Shown: positions 8,309-17,231, numbered from the stretch's first letter. The stretch is 64,000 nt of DNA from Novosphingobium sp049354825 (GCF_049354825.1 NZ_CP186480.1:868001-932000); one strand, 5' to 3'. Numbers and translations: made by a program. The notes: generated by a model from the sequence alone, not told the origin.

Positions 8309-8881
8309 TCAGTCGCGGTCGCGGCGGTTGCCGCGCGAATGGTCGCCGTCGCGGTTCTGGCCGCGTTCACGCCCCTGCCAGCGTCCGCCGCCGTCGTTCG
8401 AACGCGTGCTTTCGGTGCGGGCAGGTTCGCTGCGCGGCTGCGCCGACTGGCTGCGCTGCCAGCCGCCGTTGTTGTTGCCGTCGCTGTGCTGCCAGCGCGG
8501 GTCCGGCCGTGCCTGCTGCTGCTGGCCGCGATAACCGCCGCCATTCCAGGTGCCGCGGCGATCGCCGTCATGGTCGCGGTCGCGGTCGCCGCGATAGCCG
8601 CTCCAGTTGTCCTGCGCGCCCGCGCGGCGGCGCGCTTCCCAGTAGCGGCGCTGCGAATCCGACCAGCGCGAGCGCGCGCCCGACCGATCGTAGATGTAAT
8701 ACCCGGTGCCCGGATAATAGTAGTCGTCGTACCAGCCGTAATACGGGTCGTCATAATAGCCGCCGCCATAGCCGGTGCTGGCATAGACGCCGCCGTAGCC
8801 AAGGCTGCCATACGTGGAACAACCGGCCAGAGCGGAACCGGCGGCGGCGAGTAGCACGACCGTGCGAATCGGTCCGGCCAT
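8309..8881 (-). CDS. Gly/Tyr/Arg-rich lipoprotein of unknown function
   Basis: A 190-residue protein with a lipoprotein signal (lipobox LAGC, Cys21), then a Gly/Tyr-rich stretch (about 22-65: repeated GYGG, YYDD, YGWYDDYYYPG) and a long polar tail rich in Arg, Asp, Asn, Gln and Gly ending GNRRDRD. The tail is likely disordered and carries both charges. No enzymatic motif is visible. The ATG at 8881 is preceded by AGGAG at good spacing. It lies 73 bases downstream of the histidine kinase on the same strand, so it may belong to that regulon. A similar composition is seen in the RcnB-like protein at 33180-34088. Confidence 0.75.
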   Translation of the reverse strand: MAGPIRTVVLLAAAGSALAGCSTYGSLGYGGVYASTGYGGGYYDDPYYGWYDDYYYPGTGYYIYDRSGARSRWSDSQRRYWEARRRAGAQDNWSGYRGDRDRDHDGDRRGTWNGGGYRGQQQQARPDPRWQHSDGNNNGGWQRSQSAQPRSEPARTESTRSNDGGGRWQGRERGQNRDGDHSRGNRRDRD

Positions 8882-8954
8882 AGGGTTTCTCCTGAAAAGT
8901 GACTTGTCTTTCAGGACCTTGCCTGCTGCGCATTGAACCCGGCCTGAATGTTCA

Positions 8955-10430
8955 TCATCCGTTCGGGGCGCGCGGCAGCCGCAACTTGACCAGCAGCCCG
9001 CCCAGGTCTTCGCTTTCCGCCAGCGTGACCGTGCCGCCGTAAATCGCCACCACGTCGCGCACGATCGCCAGGCCCAGGCCGGTTCCGGGCTTGTCGGTAT
9101 CGAGGCGGGCGCCGCGCGCGAAGATCTGTTCGCGCAAGTCCTCCGGGATGCCGGCCCCGTCATCCTCGACCCACACTTCGCACCAGGTGCTGGCGGGGTC
9201 GGCATCGATGGTCACGAAGACGCTGCCGCCGCCGTACTTGGCGGCATTCTCGATCACGTTGCCGAGCACTTCGTCGAGGTCCTGCCGTTCCAGCGCGACT
9301 TCGGCCTCGCGCTTGCCGTCGAGGTCGAAGCGGGTGCCCTCGTACAGCACGGTCATCGCGCGCAGCACCGCTTCCACGCTCTCGCCCACTTGCGCGCGCG
9401 CCAGCCCGCCGGCGCGGCGCCCCACGGCGCGGGCGCGGGCCAGGTGGTGATCGACCTGCCGCCGCATCACGCCCGCCTCGCGGATCACCGTTTCCGACAA
9501 GTCGGGCGAACGCGCGGTGGCGGCGTTCATCACCACCGTCAGCGGGGTCTTGAGCGCGTGGGCCAGGTTGCCGGCGTGCATGCGCGCTTCCTCGGCCTGG
9601 GTTTCCGAGTGCGCGAGCAGCAGGTTGAGCTCCTCGACCAGCGGCTCGACCTCGAGCGGGAGCGGCTCGGTAACCCGGTTGGTGCCGGTGCTGCGCATCC
9701 GCTGGATCGCCAGCCGCACGCGGCGCAGCGGGCCCAGCCCGTACCACGTCTGCAGCGCCGCCATCGCCAGCAGCCCGGCGCCAAGCGCCACGAAGGACCA
9801 GAACAGGATCGAGCGGATGCGGCGGATCTGCTGGTCGAGCTGGGCGCGGCTTTCCGCCACGGTGAACCACCAGGTCGTCTCGCTGCCGGGCAGGATGATG
9901 GAGCGTTCCATCACCCGCAGAGGCTCGCCCGAAAATTCCGAACTGTCGAAGGTGTGCGGCTCGGCATCGAAGTGGTCGCTGCGGACCTTGAGGCTGCGAT
10001 CCCATAGCGACCGCGACGGGAAATCCTCGTGCCCCTTGCCGCTGATCTGCCAGTACAGCCCGCTGTTGGGCTCGAGAAAGCGCTGGTCGCCAAGCGGGCG
10101 GTTGAAGAACACCTCGCCATCCGGGCCGACTTCGGCCGATCCGATCATCGCGGTCAGCATGTAGCCAAGCTGATCGTCGAAATTGCGCGTGACCAGGCCC
10201 GTCAGCGTGCGGTCCAGCGCGATGCCGCCGCCCAGCAGCAGGACCAGGATCCAGCCCGCCGCGATCAGCATCATGCGCCGCGACAGCGACCCGGTGTGGC
10301 GCGTGATTCCAGCCCCCGCCGCCGGACCGGCCGGGGCTGGCACGCCTGCCGTCACCCCTGGCGGGGCGACAGGCGGCGCGTCACCCGCGGCCCGGGCCGG
10401 CGGGATCGTCGAGGCTGTAGCCGAGGCCAC
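8955..10430 (-). CDS. Sensor histidine kinase, PhoQ/EnvZ-like membrane type
   Basis: About 491 residues from the GTG at 10430. Two membrane helices (about 53-72 and 207-229) bracket a periplasmic domain of about 135 residues; then come a HAMP-like linker, the phosphoacceptor H291 in AHALKTPL, N-box N391/N395, G1 box DDGAGIP (423-429) and G2 box GTGLGLAI (449-456). All kinase motifs are intact. The start is uncertain: the GTG at 10430 overlaps the response regulator by 50 bases, and GTGs at 10355 or 10343 (the latter with AGGGG upstream) would remove a Pro/Ala-rich N-terminal extension. It is the partner of the regulator upstream and, by position, of the PepSY protein. Confidence 0.92.
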   Translation of the reverse strand: MASATASTIPPARAAGDAPPVAPPGVTAGVPAPAGPAAGAGITRHTGSLSRRMMLIAAGWILVLLLGGGIALDRTLTGLVTRNFDDQLGYMLTAMIGSAEVGPDGEVFFNRPLGDQRFLEPNSGLYWQISGKGHEDFPSRSLWDRSLKVRSDHFDAEPHTFDSSEFSGEPLRVMERSIILPGSETTWWFTVAESRAQLDQQIRRIRSILFWSFVALGAGLLAMAALQTWYGLGPLRRVRLAIQRMRSTGTNRVTEPLPLEVEPLVEELNLLLAHSETQAEEARMHAGNLAHALKTPLTVVMNAATARSPDLSETVIREAGVMRRQVDHHLARARAVGRRAGGLARAQVGESVEAVLRAMTVLYEGTRFDLDGKREAEVALERQDLDEVLGNVIENAAKYGGGSVFVTIDADPASTWCEVWVEDDGAGIPEDLREQIFARGARLDTDKPGTGLGLAIVRDVVAIYGGTVTLAESEDLGGLLVKLRLPRAPNG

Positions 10431-11058
10431 GGATGGTGGTGATCACGTCGGCACCCAGCTTCTTGCGGATGCGGGTGACGAAAACCTCGATCGTGTTGGA
10501 ATCGCGGTCAAAATCCTGGTCGTAGATATGCTCGATCAGTTCGGTGCGGCTGACGACCTTGCCCTTGTGGTGCAGCAGGTAGGACAGCAGCTTGTATTCC
10601 TGCGCGGTCAGCTTGACCGGCTCGCCCTTCAGGGTGACGCGGCCCGAACGCGTGTCCAGCCGCACGTCGCCGGCGGTAAGCTCGCTGCTGGTGTTGCCCG
10701 AGGCACGGCGGATCAGCGCGCGCAGGCGGGCGATCAGCTCCTCGGTCTGGAACGGCTTGGCCAGGTAATCGTCGGCGCCGGCATCCAGCCCGGCGACCTT
10801 GTCGGACCAGCTGTCGCGCGCGGTCAGCACCAGGACGGGAAACTTGCGCCCCTCCTTGCGCCACATGCCCAGCACCGTCAGCCCGTCGATCTCCGGCAGG
10901 CCAAGGTCGAGCACGACCGCGTCATAGTCTTCCGAAGCGCCGAGATAGTGGCCATCCTCGCCATCGGTGGACAGGTCGACCGCATAGCCGTTCCCTTCCA
11001 GCGTCGATTTGAGCTGCTGGCCCAAGGTCGGTTCATCCTCGACGATCAGGATACGCAT
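10381..11058 (-). CDS. OmpR/PhoP-family response regulator
   Basis: A 225-residue two-domain regulator. The receiver has acidic residues E7/D8, phosphoacceptor D51 in VVLDLGLPEIDG, T79 and K101 in YLAKPF. The C-terminal winged helix (about 125-220) has the OmpR pattern ending VEVFVTRIRKKLG..V.TIRGLGYSL. It is transcribed with the overlapping histidine kinase and preceded by a PepSY-domain gene on the same strand, an order seen in alphaproteobacterial PhoPQ-like systems. Regulon and signal cannot be read from the sequence, but the PepSY partner suggests an envelope signal. Confidence 0.95.
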   Translation of the reverse strand: MRILIVEDEPTLGQQLKSTLEGNGYAVDLSTDGEDGHYLGASEDYDAVVLDLGLPEIDGLTVLGMWRKEGRKFPVLVLTARDSWSDKVAGLDAGADDYLAKPFQTEELIARLRALIRRASGNTSSELTAGDVRLDTRSGRVTLKGEPVKLTAQEYKLLSYLLHHKGKVVSRTELIEHIYDQDFDRDSNTIEVFVTRIRKKLGADVITTIRGLGYSLDDPAGPGRG

Positions 11059-11133
11059 GGTCTGCCCCAGTCCTCTCTATGCGCCCGGAAATGGGGCCTG
11101 TGCCCAAAAGCGTCAAGCGAGGCGCCTGTTCCT

Positions 11134-11424
11134 TCAACGTTCGCGAATGACCTGGCCGGAGCGGGCATCGACGTCTACGAACGTCACGCGGCCATCGCGG
11201 ATGAATTTCAGCCGGTACGCCATCGCGGCGGGATCGTATTCGGGTCCCAGGTACTGCATGCCCTGCTTGGTCGGCAGGACGCGCTGCTCGACTTCGCGCG
11301 GGGACAACACCCGGCCCGCGCGCACTTCGCGGCGCAGTTCGTTCTGCGCGTCGCCGGGGGCGGCGAACGTCGGCGCGGCTGGCAACAGGGCCAGCAGGGC
11401 GATCGGGGCAAGCCAGGTTTTCAT
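11134..11424 (-). CDS. Small periplasmic PepSY-domain protein
   Basis: A 96-residue protein: signal peptide MKTWLAPIALLALLPAAPTFA, then one PepSY-like unit in which GMQYLGPEYDPAAMAYRLKFIRDGRVTFVDVDARSG forms the typical beta-hairpin ending in a D-A-x-x-G turn. PepSY proteins are often inhibitors of proteases or modulators of histidine kinases outside the membrane. It sits 75 bases upstream of the response regulator on the same strand, so a role as periplasmic modulator of that kinase is a reasonable inference. Confidence 0.85.
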   Translation of the reverse strand: MKTWLAPIALLALLPAAPTFAAPGDAQNELRREVRAGRVLSPREVEQRVLPTKQGMQYLGPEYDPAAMAYRLKFIRDGRVTFVDVDARSGQVIRER

Positions 11425-11485
11425 GACCGGCAGCCGCTACGCCGGCGGCATTGAATGACCCGTGAATGGCGCCGCCGCACCGCGT

Positions 11486-12328
11486 TCAGCTGGCGCAAAG
11501 CTGGTCGATGTAGCGGCGGCGCAGCTCGGCCGTGACCGGGCCGGGCGCACCATTGCCGACCGGCTTGCCGTCGATCTCGACCACCGGCAGGACCAGCGAA
11601 CCGGCGCCGCTGATCAATGCCTCGCGCGCCTCGCCCGCCTCGGCAACGCTGAAGGGGCGTTCCTCGACGGCAAGGTTCATCGTGCGCGCGATCGCCAGCA
11701 GGCACAGCCGCGTCACGCCCGGAAGCACGCCGTGATCGACCGGGTGCGAGACGAGCACGCCGCGCGAATCGATGATGTGGGCGTTGGCGCTGGTCGCCTC
11801 GGTGACCGCGTCGCCGTCGACGAACCAGGCATCGTCGACCCCGGCCTCGCGCGCGGCTTCCTTGGCCAGCACGGCGTAAAGCAGCTGCGTCGTCTTGGTG
11901 CCGCGCAGCGCCCAGCGGCCCTCGGGATAAAGGATCACCCTGAGGCCCCTTTCAGCGCGCGGGTCGTCCAGGATCGAAGCCGCCTGGGTATAGGCGATGG
12001 TGGTCGGGGCCACGCCGCCGGCGGGCGAGAGGAAATCGCGGTCGGCCGGCGCGCCGCCCGTGACCTGGAGGTACACGCGGCCCTCCTCGAGGCCGTTGCG
12101 GGCGATCAGTTCGGCGATGACCGCGGGCCAGTCGGTATCGTCGGCGATCCGCGCGGTCGCCTTCGATCGGGCCAGCCGTTCCCCGTGGTGGGTCCAGTTG
12201 CGCGCCTTGCCCGCCACCACCGGCGAAACCTCGTAGACCCCCTGTCCGAACGTGAAACCGCGATCGAAGACCGATATCCGCGCCTCGTCCTCGGGAACGA
12301 AGGCGCCGTTGAGATAGACCGTGCGCAT
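11486..12328 (-). CDS. D-amino-acid aminotransferase, PLP fold type IV
   Basis: A 280-residue class IV aminotransferase, the length of bacterial D-alanine aminotransferase. The PLP lysine is K145 in RGTKTTQLLYAVLAK and the conserved acidic residue is E177 in DAVTEATSANAHIID; both lie at the same numbers as in the Bacillus enzyme. The N terminus (YLNGAFVPEDEARISVFDRG) also fits the family. The likely reaction is transamination between D-alanine and 2-oxoglutarate, supplying D-glutamate for peptidoglycan or breaking down D-amino acids. Branched-chain aminotransferase and aminodeoxychorismate lyase share the fold, so the substrate is an inference. It stands alone and diverges from uup. Confidence 0.88.
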   Translation of the reverse strand: MRTVYLNGAFVPEDEARISVFDRGFTFGQGVYEVSPVVAGKARNWTHHGERLARSKATARIADDTDWPAVIAELIARNGLEEGRVYLQVTGGAPADRDFLSPAGGVAPTTIAYTQAASILDDPRAERGLRVILYPEGRWALRGTKTTQLLYAVLAKEAAREAGVDDAWFVDGDAVTEATSANAHIIDSRGVLVSHPVDHGVLPGVTRLCLLAIARTMNLAVEERPFSVAEAGEAREALISGAGSLVLPVVEIDGKPVGNGAPGPVTAELRRRYIDQLCAS

Positions 12329-12392
12329 CGCCGTCCCATCTCGCGCGCCCTCGTGCTTGTCAACGCGGGTGCGCGCGGCCTAGGGCGCGGCG

Positions 12393-14177
12393 ATGGCCGC
12401 CGCACCCGTTCTCAGCCTCGAAGATGTCTCGCTCCATCATGGTTCGGGGTGGCTCTTCCAGGGTCTCGACCTCCATGTCGGCCCGCGTGACAAGCTGGCG
12501 CTGATCGGCCGCAACGGTGCCGGCAAGACCACCCTGCTCAAGATGGTCACCGGCGCGATCGAGGCCGACAAGGGCAAGCGATCGGTCCAGCCCGGCACGC
12601 GCATCGTCAGCCTTGAACAGGACCCGTTCTTCACCGGCTACGACACCCTGATGGATTTCGCGCTGTCGGGTCCGGATGCGCCCCCCCGGCACGAGGTTGA
12701 ATCGATTGCAGACCAACTTGGCATCGACTTGTCGCGGACTGCGGACAGCGCCAGCGGCGGTGAGCGGCGCCGCGCCGCGATCGCTCGCGCGCTGGCGAGC
12801 GAGCCCGACCTGCTGCTGCTGGACGAGCCGACCAACCACCTCGACCTCGCCGCGATCGACTGGCTGGAAGGCTGGCTGGGCCGCTACCAGGGCGCGTTCA
12901 TCGCCATCAGCCACGACCGCACCTTTCTCGACCGGCTGACCAAGGCGACGCTGTGGCTCGACCGCGGCGCGCTGCGGCGCAAGGACATCGGGTTCGGCGG
13001 ATACGAGGCCTGGATGGAACAGGTCTATGCCGAGGAAGCGCGCGCTGCCGACAAGCTCGACGCCAAGCTCAAGATCGAGGCGCACTGGCTGGAGCGCGGC
13101 GTTACCGCGCGGCGCAAGCGTAACCAGGGCCGCCTCGAAAAGCTGTGGGAGATGCGCGCCCAGCGCGCCGCGATGCTGAGCCCGCAGGGCACCGCCAAGC
13201 TCAAGGTCGGCTCGGACGACAGCAAGACCAAGTCGGTAATCGTGGCCGACCACGTCAACAAGGCGTTTGCCGGGCGCCCGATCATCAAGGACTTCTCGCT
13301 CCGCATCCAGCGCGGCGACCGCATCGGCGTGGTCGGCGCCAATGGTTCCGGCAAGACCACGCTGCTCAAGCTGCTGACCGGCGAGCTGGCGCCGGACAGC
13401 GGCTCGGTAACCCTGGCAAAGACGCTCAACGGCGTGATGATCGACCAGCAACGCAGCCTGCTGAGCGCCGACAAGCGAGTCCGCGACGTGCTGGCCGAGG
13501 GCGGCGACTGGATCGACGTGCGCGGGGTTCGCAAGCATATCCAGGGCTACCTGAAAGACTTCCTGTTCGACCCCGGCCTGGTCGAAGCCCGCGTCGGCAC
13601 GCTGTCCGGCGGGGAGCAGTCGCGCCTGCTGCTGGCCCGGGAATTCGCGCGGCTGTCGAACCTGCTGGTCCTGGATGAGCCAACCAACGACCTCGACCTC
13701 GAGACGCTCGACCTGCTTCAGGAAGTCATCGCCGATTACGACGGAACCGTCCTGATCGTCAGCCACGACCGTGACTTCCTCGACCGCACGGTAACGATCA
13801 CGCTCGGGCTCGACGGCTCGGGCAAGGTCGACGTCGTTGCCGGCGGGTATGCCGACTGGGAAAAGCAGCGCCAGGGCCGCGTGGCCCCGGTCCGCGCCGC
13901 AAGGCCGGCGGCCGAAGCGCCGTCAACGCCGCCGCCGCCCGCCAGGAAGGCCAAGCTGACCTACAAGGACCAGCGCGACTACGAGCTGTTGCCCGCGCGC
14001 ATCGCCGCGATCGACGCCGCAATCGCCCGCGACGAAGCCGCCCTGGCCGATCCCGACCTCTACGGGCGCGATCCGGCCCGGTTCGCGGCGCTGACAGCCG
14101 CACTGGAAACCGCGCGCGCGGAAAAGGACGCGGCCGAGGAGCGCTGGCTGGCGCTTGCCGAGGAAGTCGAGGGCTAG
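12393..14177 (+). CDS. uup: ABC-F family ATPase Uup
   Basis: A 594-residue soluble protein with two ABC domains and no membrane segments. Domain 1 has Walker A GRNGAGKTT (39-47), signature SGGERRR and Walker B LLLLDEPTNHLDL. Domain 2 has Walker A GANGSGKTT (about 314-322), signature SGGEQSR and LLVLDEPTNDLDL. The inter-domain arm is short and charged, and the C-terminal part (about 520-594) is a predicted coiled coil, the feature that separates Uup from EttA. Uup binds ribosomes and branched DNA, and its loss affects precise excision of transposons in E. coli. The ATG at 12393 gives MAAAPVLSLEDVS. Its stop overlaps the convergent DUF885 gene by 4 bases. Confidence 0.94.
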   Translation: MAAAPVLSLEDVSLHHGSGWLFQGLDLHVGPRDKLALIGRNGAGKTTLLKMVTGAIEADKGKRSVQPGTRIVSLEQDPFFTGYDTLMDFALSGPDAPPRHEVESIADQLGIDLSRTADSASGGERRRAAIARALASEPDLLLLDEPTNHLDLAAIDWLEGWLGRYQGAFIAISHDRTFLDRLTKATLWLDRGALRRKDIGFGGYEAWMEQVYAEEARAADKLDAKLKIEAHWLERGVTARRKRNQGRLEKLWEMRAQRAAMLSPQGTAKLKVGSDDSKTKSVIVADHVNKAFAGRPIIKDFSLRIQRGDRIGVVGANGSGKTTLLKLLTGELAPDSGSVTLAKTLNGVMIDQQRSLLSADKRVRDVLAEGGDWIDVRGVRKHIQGYLKDFLFDPGLVEARVGTLSGGEQSRLLLAREFARLSNLLVLDEPTNDLDLETLDLLQEVIADYDGTVLIVSHDRDFLDRTVTITLGLDGSGKVDVVAGGYADWEKQRQGRVAPVRAARPAAEAPSTPPPPARKAKLTYKDQRDYELLPARIAAIDAAIARDEAALADPDLYGRDPARFAALTAALETARAEKDAAEERWLALAEEVEG

Positions 14178-15976
14178 GCCACCCGCATCCGCTCGGCGAT
14201 GCGTTCGTCGACGCGTTTGTCCAACTGCGACAGCGGCATCACCCCTTCGCGCAGGATGTCGTGGAACCACGGCAGGCTGAACTTCGCCCCCAGCGCCTTT
14301 TCGGCCTTGGCGCGCTGGGCGACCCAGGCGGTGTGGCCGATCTTGTACGAGCAAGCCTGGCCGATCTGCGTGCAGTACCGCTCGACTTCACGCTGGCTGC
14401 GCGGACGTGCGAAGCCGGTGGTCGCAACCATGTAGTCGGTCGCCTTCTCGCGGCTCCACTTGTAATGATGGATGCCTGTATCGACCACCAGGCGGGCGGC
14501 TCGGAACAGGAACGACTGCAAATAGCCGGCCCGCTCGATCCCCGAATAGGCGCCAAGCTCGTCGGCCAGTTGCTCGGCATAGAGCGCCCAGCCCTCGCCG
14601 TAGGACGAGATGAACGCGTTCTTGAGCAGCAAAGGCAGGTCGCCACCCGCGCTAGAATAGCTGAACTGCAAGTGGTGGCCCGGAACGCCCTCGTGATAGG
14701 TCAGCGACGGCAGCGTGTACTTCGGCCAATCGCCGACATCCTTGAGGTTGATCCAGTAGATCGCCGGCCGCGACCCATCGAGCGGCGCCGGATTGTAGTA
14801 CCCGTTCGAGGCACCGTCCTGGATGTCGGTCGGCACGGCGCGGATTTCCAGCGGCAGGCGGGGCACGCTGGCAAAGGCTTGCGGCAAGCGATCGTACATC
14901 GCCCGGATGCCGGCGTTGAGCGACGTGATCATGTCGCGCCGGCCGGCGGCCGTATCGGGGTAAAGCTGATCGCTGCGATGGTTGAGCTGGGTCAGCCGAT
15001 CACCGACCGAACCGCTGGTGAGCCCGGCTTCGCGCAGAATCGAATCGAGCCGCGCCGTTATGTCGGCGACCTGGTCGAGCCCGGTCTGGTGGACCTGTTC
15101 GGGCGTCATGTCGGTGGTGGTCGCCTGGCGCAGGGCCGCGGCGTAGATCCCTTCCCCGCGCGGCAGGCGCCAGGCTCCGTCGCCGGCGGGCGTCGTGCGG
15201 CGCAGGGCGCGGACCAGCGCCATCTGCCGGTCGAGCGCCGGCAGGACGCGGCGCGTAACGATCGCGCTGGCGCGCGCTGCCCAGTTGCCGGGAATGCCCT
15301 TGGCCGCGGCGCGGTCCGCCAATGAACGGACAAGGCCGCTCTGGCCGACCGGCGCGTCGCGCAGCTTCGCCATTTGCCCAAGCGTCAGGTCGAGCGACCA
15401 GGCGGGCGCGACAATCCCACGCGCCGCCATCGCGCGCTGAACCGCGGTGTCCTGGTCGAGCACGGTGGCGAAACCGTCGAGCCGGGACAAGTAGGCCTCG
15501 GCATCGGCCTTGTTCTCGATCGGGTGCTGCGAATTGAGAAAATCGGGAACCGAAAAGTACGCCCCGCCCTGCTGGAACAGGCGATAAGGCCGCTGCACCG
15601 AATCGAGGGCGAAATCGCGCGGAGCGATGACCCGCTGTTCGACCAGGTACTTCGCCAGGGTCAACTCGCGGCGTTCCTGCGCCGTCAGGCGGTTGGCATC
15701 GAACCGGCTCAGCACCGCCAGCCAGTGCTGGTTGCGGGCCAGGTTCGCGTTGCGCTCCGCCAGCGTGCGCGACTGCAGGCGGTAGCGCAGACCCGCGAGC
15801 TTGCCCTTGTCCAGACCGGTTCCGGTCGCGTCCTCGGGATCGTGAGCGATATCGTCGGCGGCGATCGCGTCGAGCGTAGCGCGCAGGCTGGACGCTGGCG
15901 CAGTCGCCGCGCGCAGCGGCGCTGCCAGTGCAAGCGAAGCGGCGCCGGTGCCGGCGATAAAATCCCGTCGAAGCAT
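14174..15976 (-). CDS. DUF885 family protein with Tat-like signal
   Basis: A 600-residue protein beginning MLRRDFIAGTGAASLALAAP, a twin-arginine-type signal, so export in folded form is likely. The hallmark HEGVPGHH lies at about residues 426-433, with the later conserved stretch around YGEGWALYAEQLADELGAY. DUF885 members resemble gluzincin-type metallopeptidases and the HEGxPGHH motif is thought to bind metal, but no substrate is established. The reading frame extends 28 codons upstream without a credible start. A second DUF885 paralogue lies at 35463-37322. A Tat signal points to a periplasmic enzyme, possibly a peptidase. Confidence 0.88.
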   Translation of the reverse strand: MLRRDFIAGTGAASLALAAPLRAATAPASSLRATLDAIAADDIAHDPEDATGTGLDKGKLAGLRYRLQSRTLAERNANLARNQHWLAVLSRFDANRLTAQERRELTLAKYLVEQRVIAPRDFALDSVQRPYRLFQQGGAYFSVPDFLNSQHPIENKADAEAYLSRLDGFATVLDQDTAVQRAMAARGIVAPAWSLDLTLGQMAKLRDAPVGQSGLVRSLADRAAAKGIPGNWAARASAIVTRRVLPALDRQMALVRALRRTTPAGDGAWRLPRGEGIYAAALRQATTTDMTPEQVHQTGLDQVADITARLDSILREAGLTSGSVGDRLTQLNHRSDQLYPDTAAGRRDMITSLNAGIRAMYDRLPQAFASVPRLPLEIRAVPTDIQDGASNGYYNPAPLDGSRPAIYWINLKDVGDWPKYTLPSLTYHEGVPGHHLQFSYSSAGGDLPLLLKNAFISSYGEGWALYAEQLADELGAYSGIERAGYLQSFLFRAARLVVDTGIHHYKWSREKATDYMVATTGFARPRSQREVERYCTQIGQACSYKIGHTAWVAQRAKAEKALGAKFSLPWFHDILREGVMPLSQLDKRVDERIAERMRVA

Positions 15977-16078
15977 GATTGCGAACCCCTTGATCTTCAA
16001 TACGCGCCGATGCTGCCGCATCGCGCGGCGCGGAGCCAGACCCTTCGACCAAGCGCACACCGCAATCGACCGGCGACG

Positions 16079-16552
16079 TCAGGGCACGCGGTAATATCCG
16101 GCCAGACGATCAAGCGCGATGCGAAGGACCAGCTTGCCGCTGCGCGTCGGCCAGGCGAGCGCGCGCTCTGCCGCCGGCACGCTTTCGCCGGCGCAGACGA
16201 CGCGCCAGATAATATCGGACAGCCCCGGTCCAGCGGACCCAAGCGCCGCGTCGAACCGGCGGCGCGCGGCGACCTGCCGCTCGCCGGGGTTGAGGCCGCG
16301 ACCGCCGCCGGAGCCGGGACTACGCACCACGTCCCAGCGCATGGTGATGCCAGCTGCGACCTGCGCGGCCTCGTAATCGCGGCGCAGCAGTTCGCCCGCC
16401 GCAAGCTGGCGATCATCCAGGTGCCCGCGCGCGTGAAGCCAGGTGAGCGGCGATTCGCCCAGGTTCACGGTGACCGAGCGCCGGCCCGGGGCGGCGGGTC
16501 TCCGCGCCGGGCCCGCAGGCGTGAGTTCGCGTTCCACCAGGTGACGGGGCAT
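16079..16552 (-). CDS. DUF6456 domain protein
   Basis: A 157-residue protein from the ATG at 16552, preceded by AAGGAG. Its core (about 30-150) matches DUF6456: ESPLTWLHARGHLDDRQLAAGE, LLRRDYEAAQ, then RFDAAL, LSDIIWRVVCAGES and a terminal segment GKLVLRIALDRLAGYY resembling a small helical DNA-binding region. DUF6456 proteins are common in alphaproteobacteria, often fused to a helix-turn-helix, and are of unknown function. Here the domain stands alone and is divergently transcribed from a helix-turn-helix gene 94 bases away, which may be its partner. No catalytic motif is visible. Confidence 0.75.
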   Translation of the reverse strand: MPRHLVERELTPAGPARRPAAPGRRSVTVNLGESPLTWLHARGHLDDRQLAAGELLRRDYEAAQVAAGITMRWDVVRSPGSGGGRGLNPGERQVAARRRFDAALGSAGPGLSDIIWRVVCAGESVPAAERALAWPTRSGKLVLRIALDRLAGYYRVP

Positions 16553-16574
16553 CGGGTTTCTCCTTGCAGCGGGG

Positions 16575-16592
16575 CGCGCTTGCCAAAGCGCG
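16575..16592. promoter_or_regulatory. Inverted repeat between DUF6456 and regulator genes
   Basis: CGCGCTT (16575-16581) and AAGCGCG (16586-16592) are perfect inverted 7-bp arms with a 4-base spacer. It lies in the 94-bp divergent region, 22 bases upstream of the DUF6456 start and about 55 bases upstream of the regulator start, a good place for a dimeric repressor to control both genes. No clear -10 box could be assigned. Confidence 0.45.
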
Positions 16593-16646
16593 GTGGTTGT
16601 AGGAAAGGACAAACTCACCAGATCGGTTAACGAAAGGCTCGGCACC

Positions 16647-17219
16647 GTGATCAACCGCATCCGCGACATTCGCCGCGAAAAGGGATTCACGTTGGCCGAT
16701 GTCGGCGCGCGCTGCACTCCCCCCACCACAGCGCAGACGATCGGGCGGCTGGAAACGGGGATGCGCAACTTGTCGCTGACGTGGATGAACCGCATCGCGG
16801 CCGCGCTGGACGTCGTCCCCGAGCTCCTCGTGCGGGGCCAGGATGCGCCGGTGCCCGAACTGATCGCGCGGTTCGCCGACAACGGTGCAGAGGCACTGCC
16901 CGCGCCGCGCGATGCGCTGCTGCCGACGACGCTGGGCGGGTCGGGAACGCTGGTGGCGATGGCGGTGGAGGTTGGCGCCGGCGATTACCGCGCGGGCGAC
17001 CAGGTCTGGCTGCGCCAGCACGGCGCCGAGGATTTTGCCCGGCTCCTCAACCGCGATGTCCTGGCACCGCGCAGCGGCGGACGCTTTGCGTTCGGGCGCC
17101 TGATCGACCGCCACGAAAACCGCGTCGCGCTATTGCCGCCGGGCGCTGGCCAGCGACAAGTGGTGATCGATAACCCGGCATGGTTGGCGGCGGCCGAGAT
17201 GCTCGTCCGCCGCCTTTGA
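16647..17219 (+). CDS. Helix-turn-helix regulator, XRE type
   Basis: A 190-residue protein from the GTG at 16647, which has AAAGG about 10 bases upstream; a GTG at 16593 would add 18 residues. Residues 1-60 form an XRE-like helix-turn-helix: INRIRDIRREKGFTLADVGAR, a TTAQTIGRLETG recognition region, then LTWMNRIAAALDV. The C-terminal part (about 75-190), with VAMAVEVGAGDYRAGDQVWL and FAFGRLIDRHENRVALLPPG, is beta-rich and recalls the sensor-like fold of S24/LexA proteins but without a visible Ser-Lys pair. It diverges from DUF6456. Target and ligand are unknown. Confidence 0.78.
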   Translation: MINRIRDIRREKGFTLADVGARCTPPTTAQTIGRLETGMRNLSLTWMNRIAAALDVVPELLVRGQDAPVPELIARFADNGAEALPAPRDALLPTTLGGSGTLVAMAVEVGAGDYRAGDQVWLRQHGAEDFARLLNRDVLAPRSGGRFAFGRLIDRHENRVALLPPGAGQRQVVIDNPAWLAAAEMLVRRL

Positions 17220-17231
17220 CCGAACGGCCGC

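Noticed and set aside
12360..13766. A 468-residue minus-strand frame opposite uup
   Set aside because: Composed of antisense of the ABC domains; no independent motif or ribosome-binding site.
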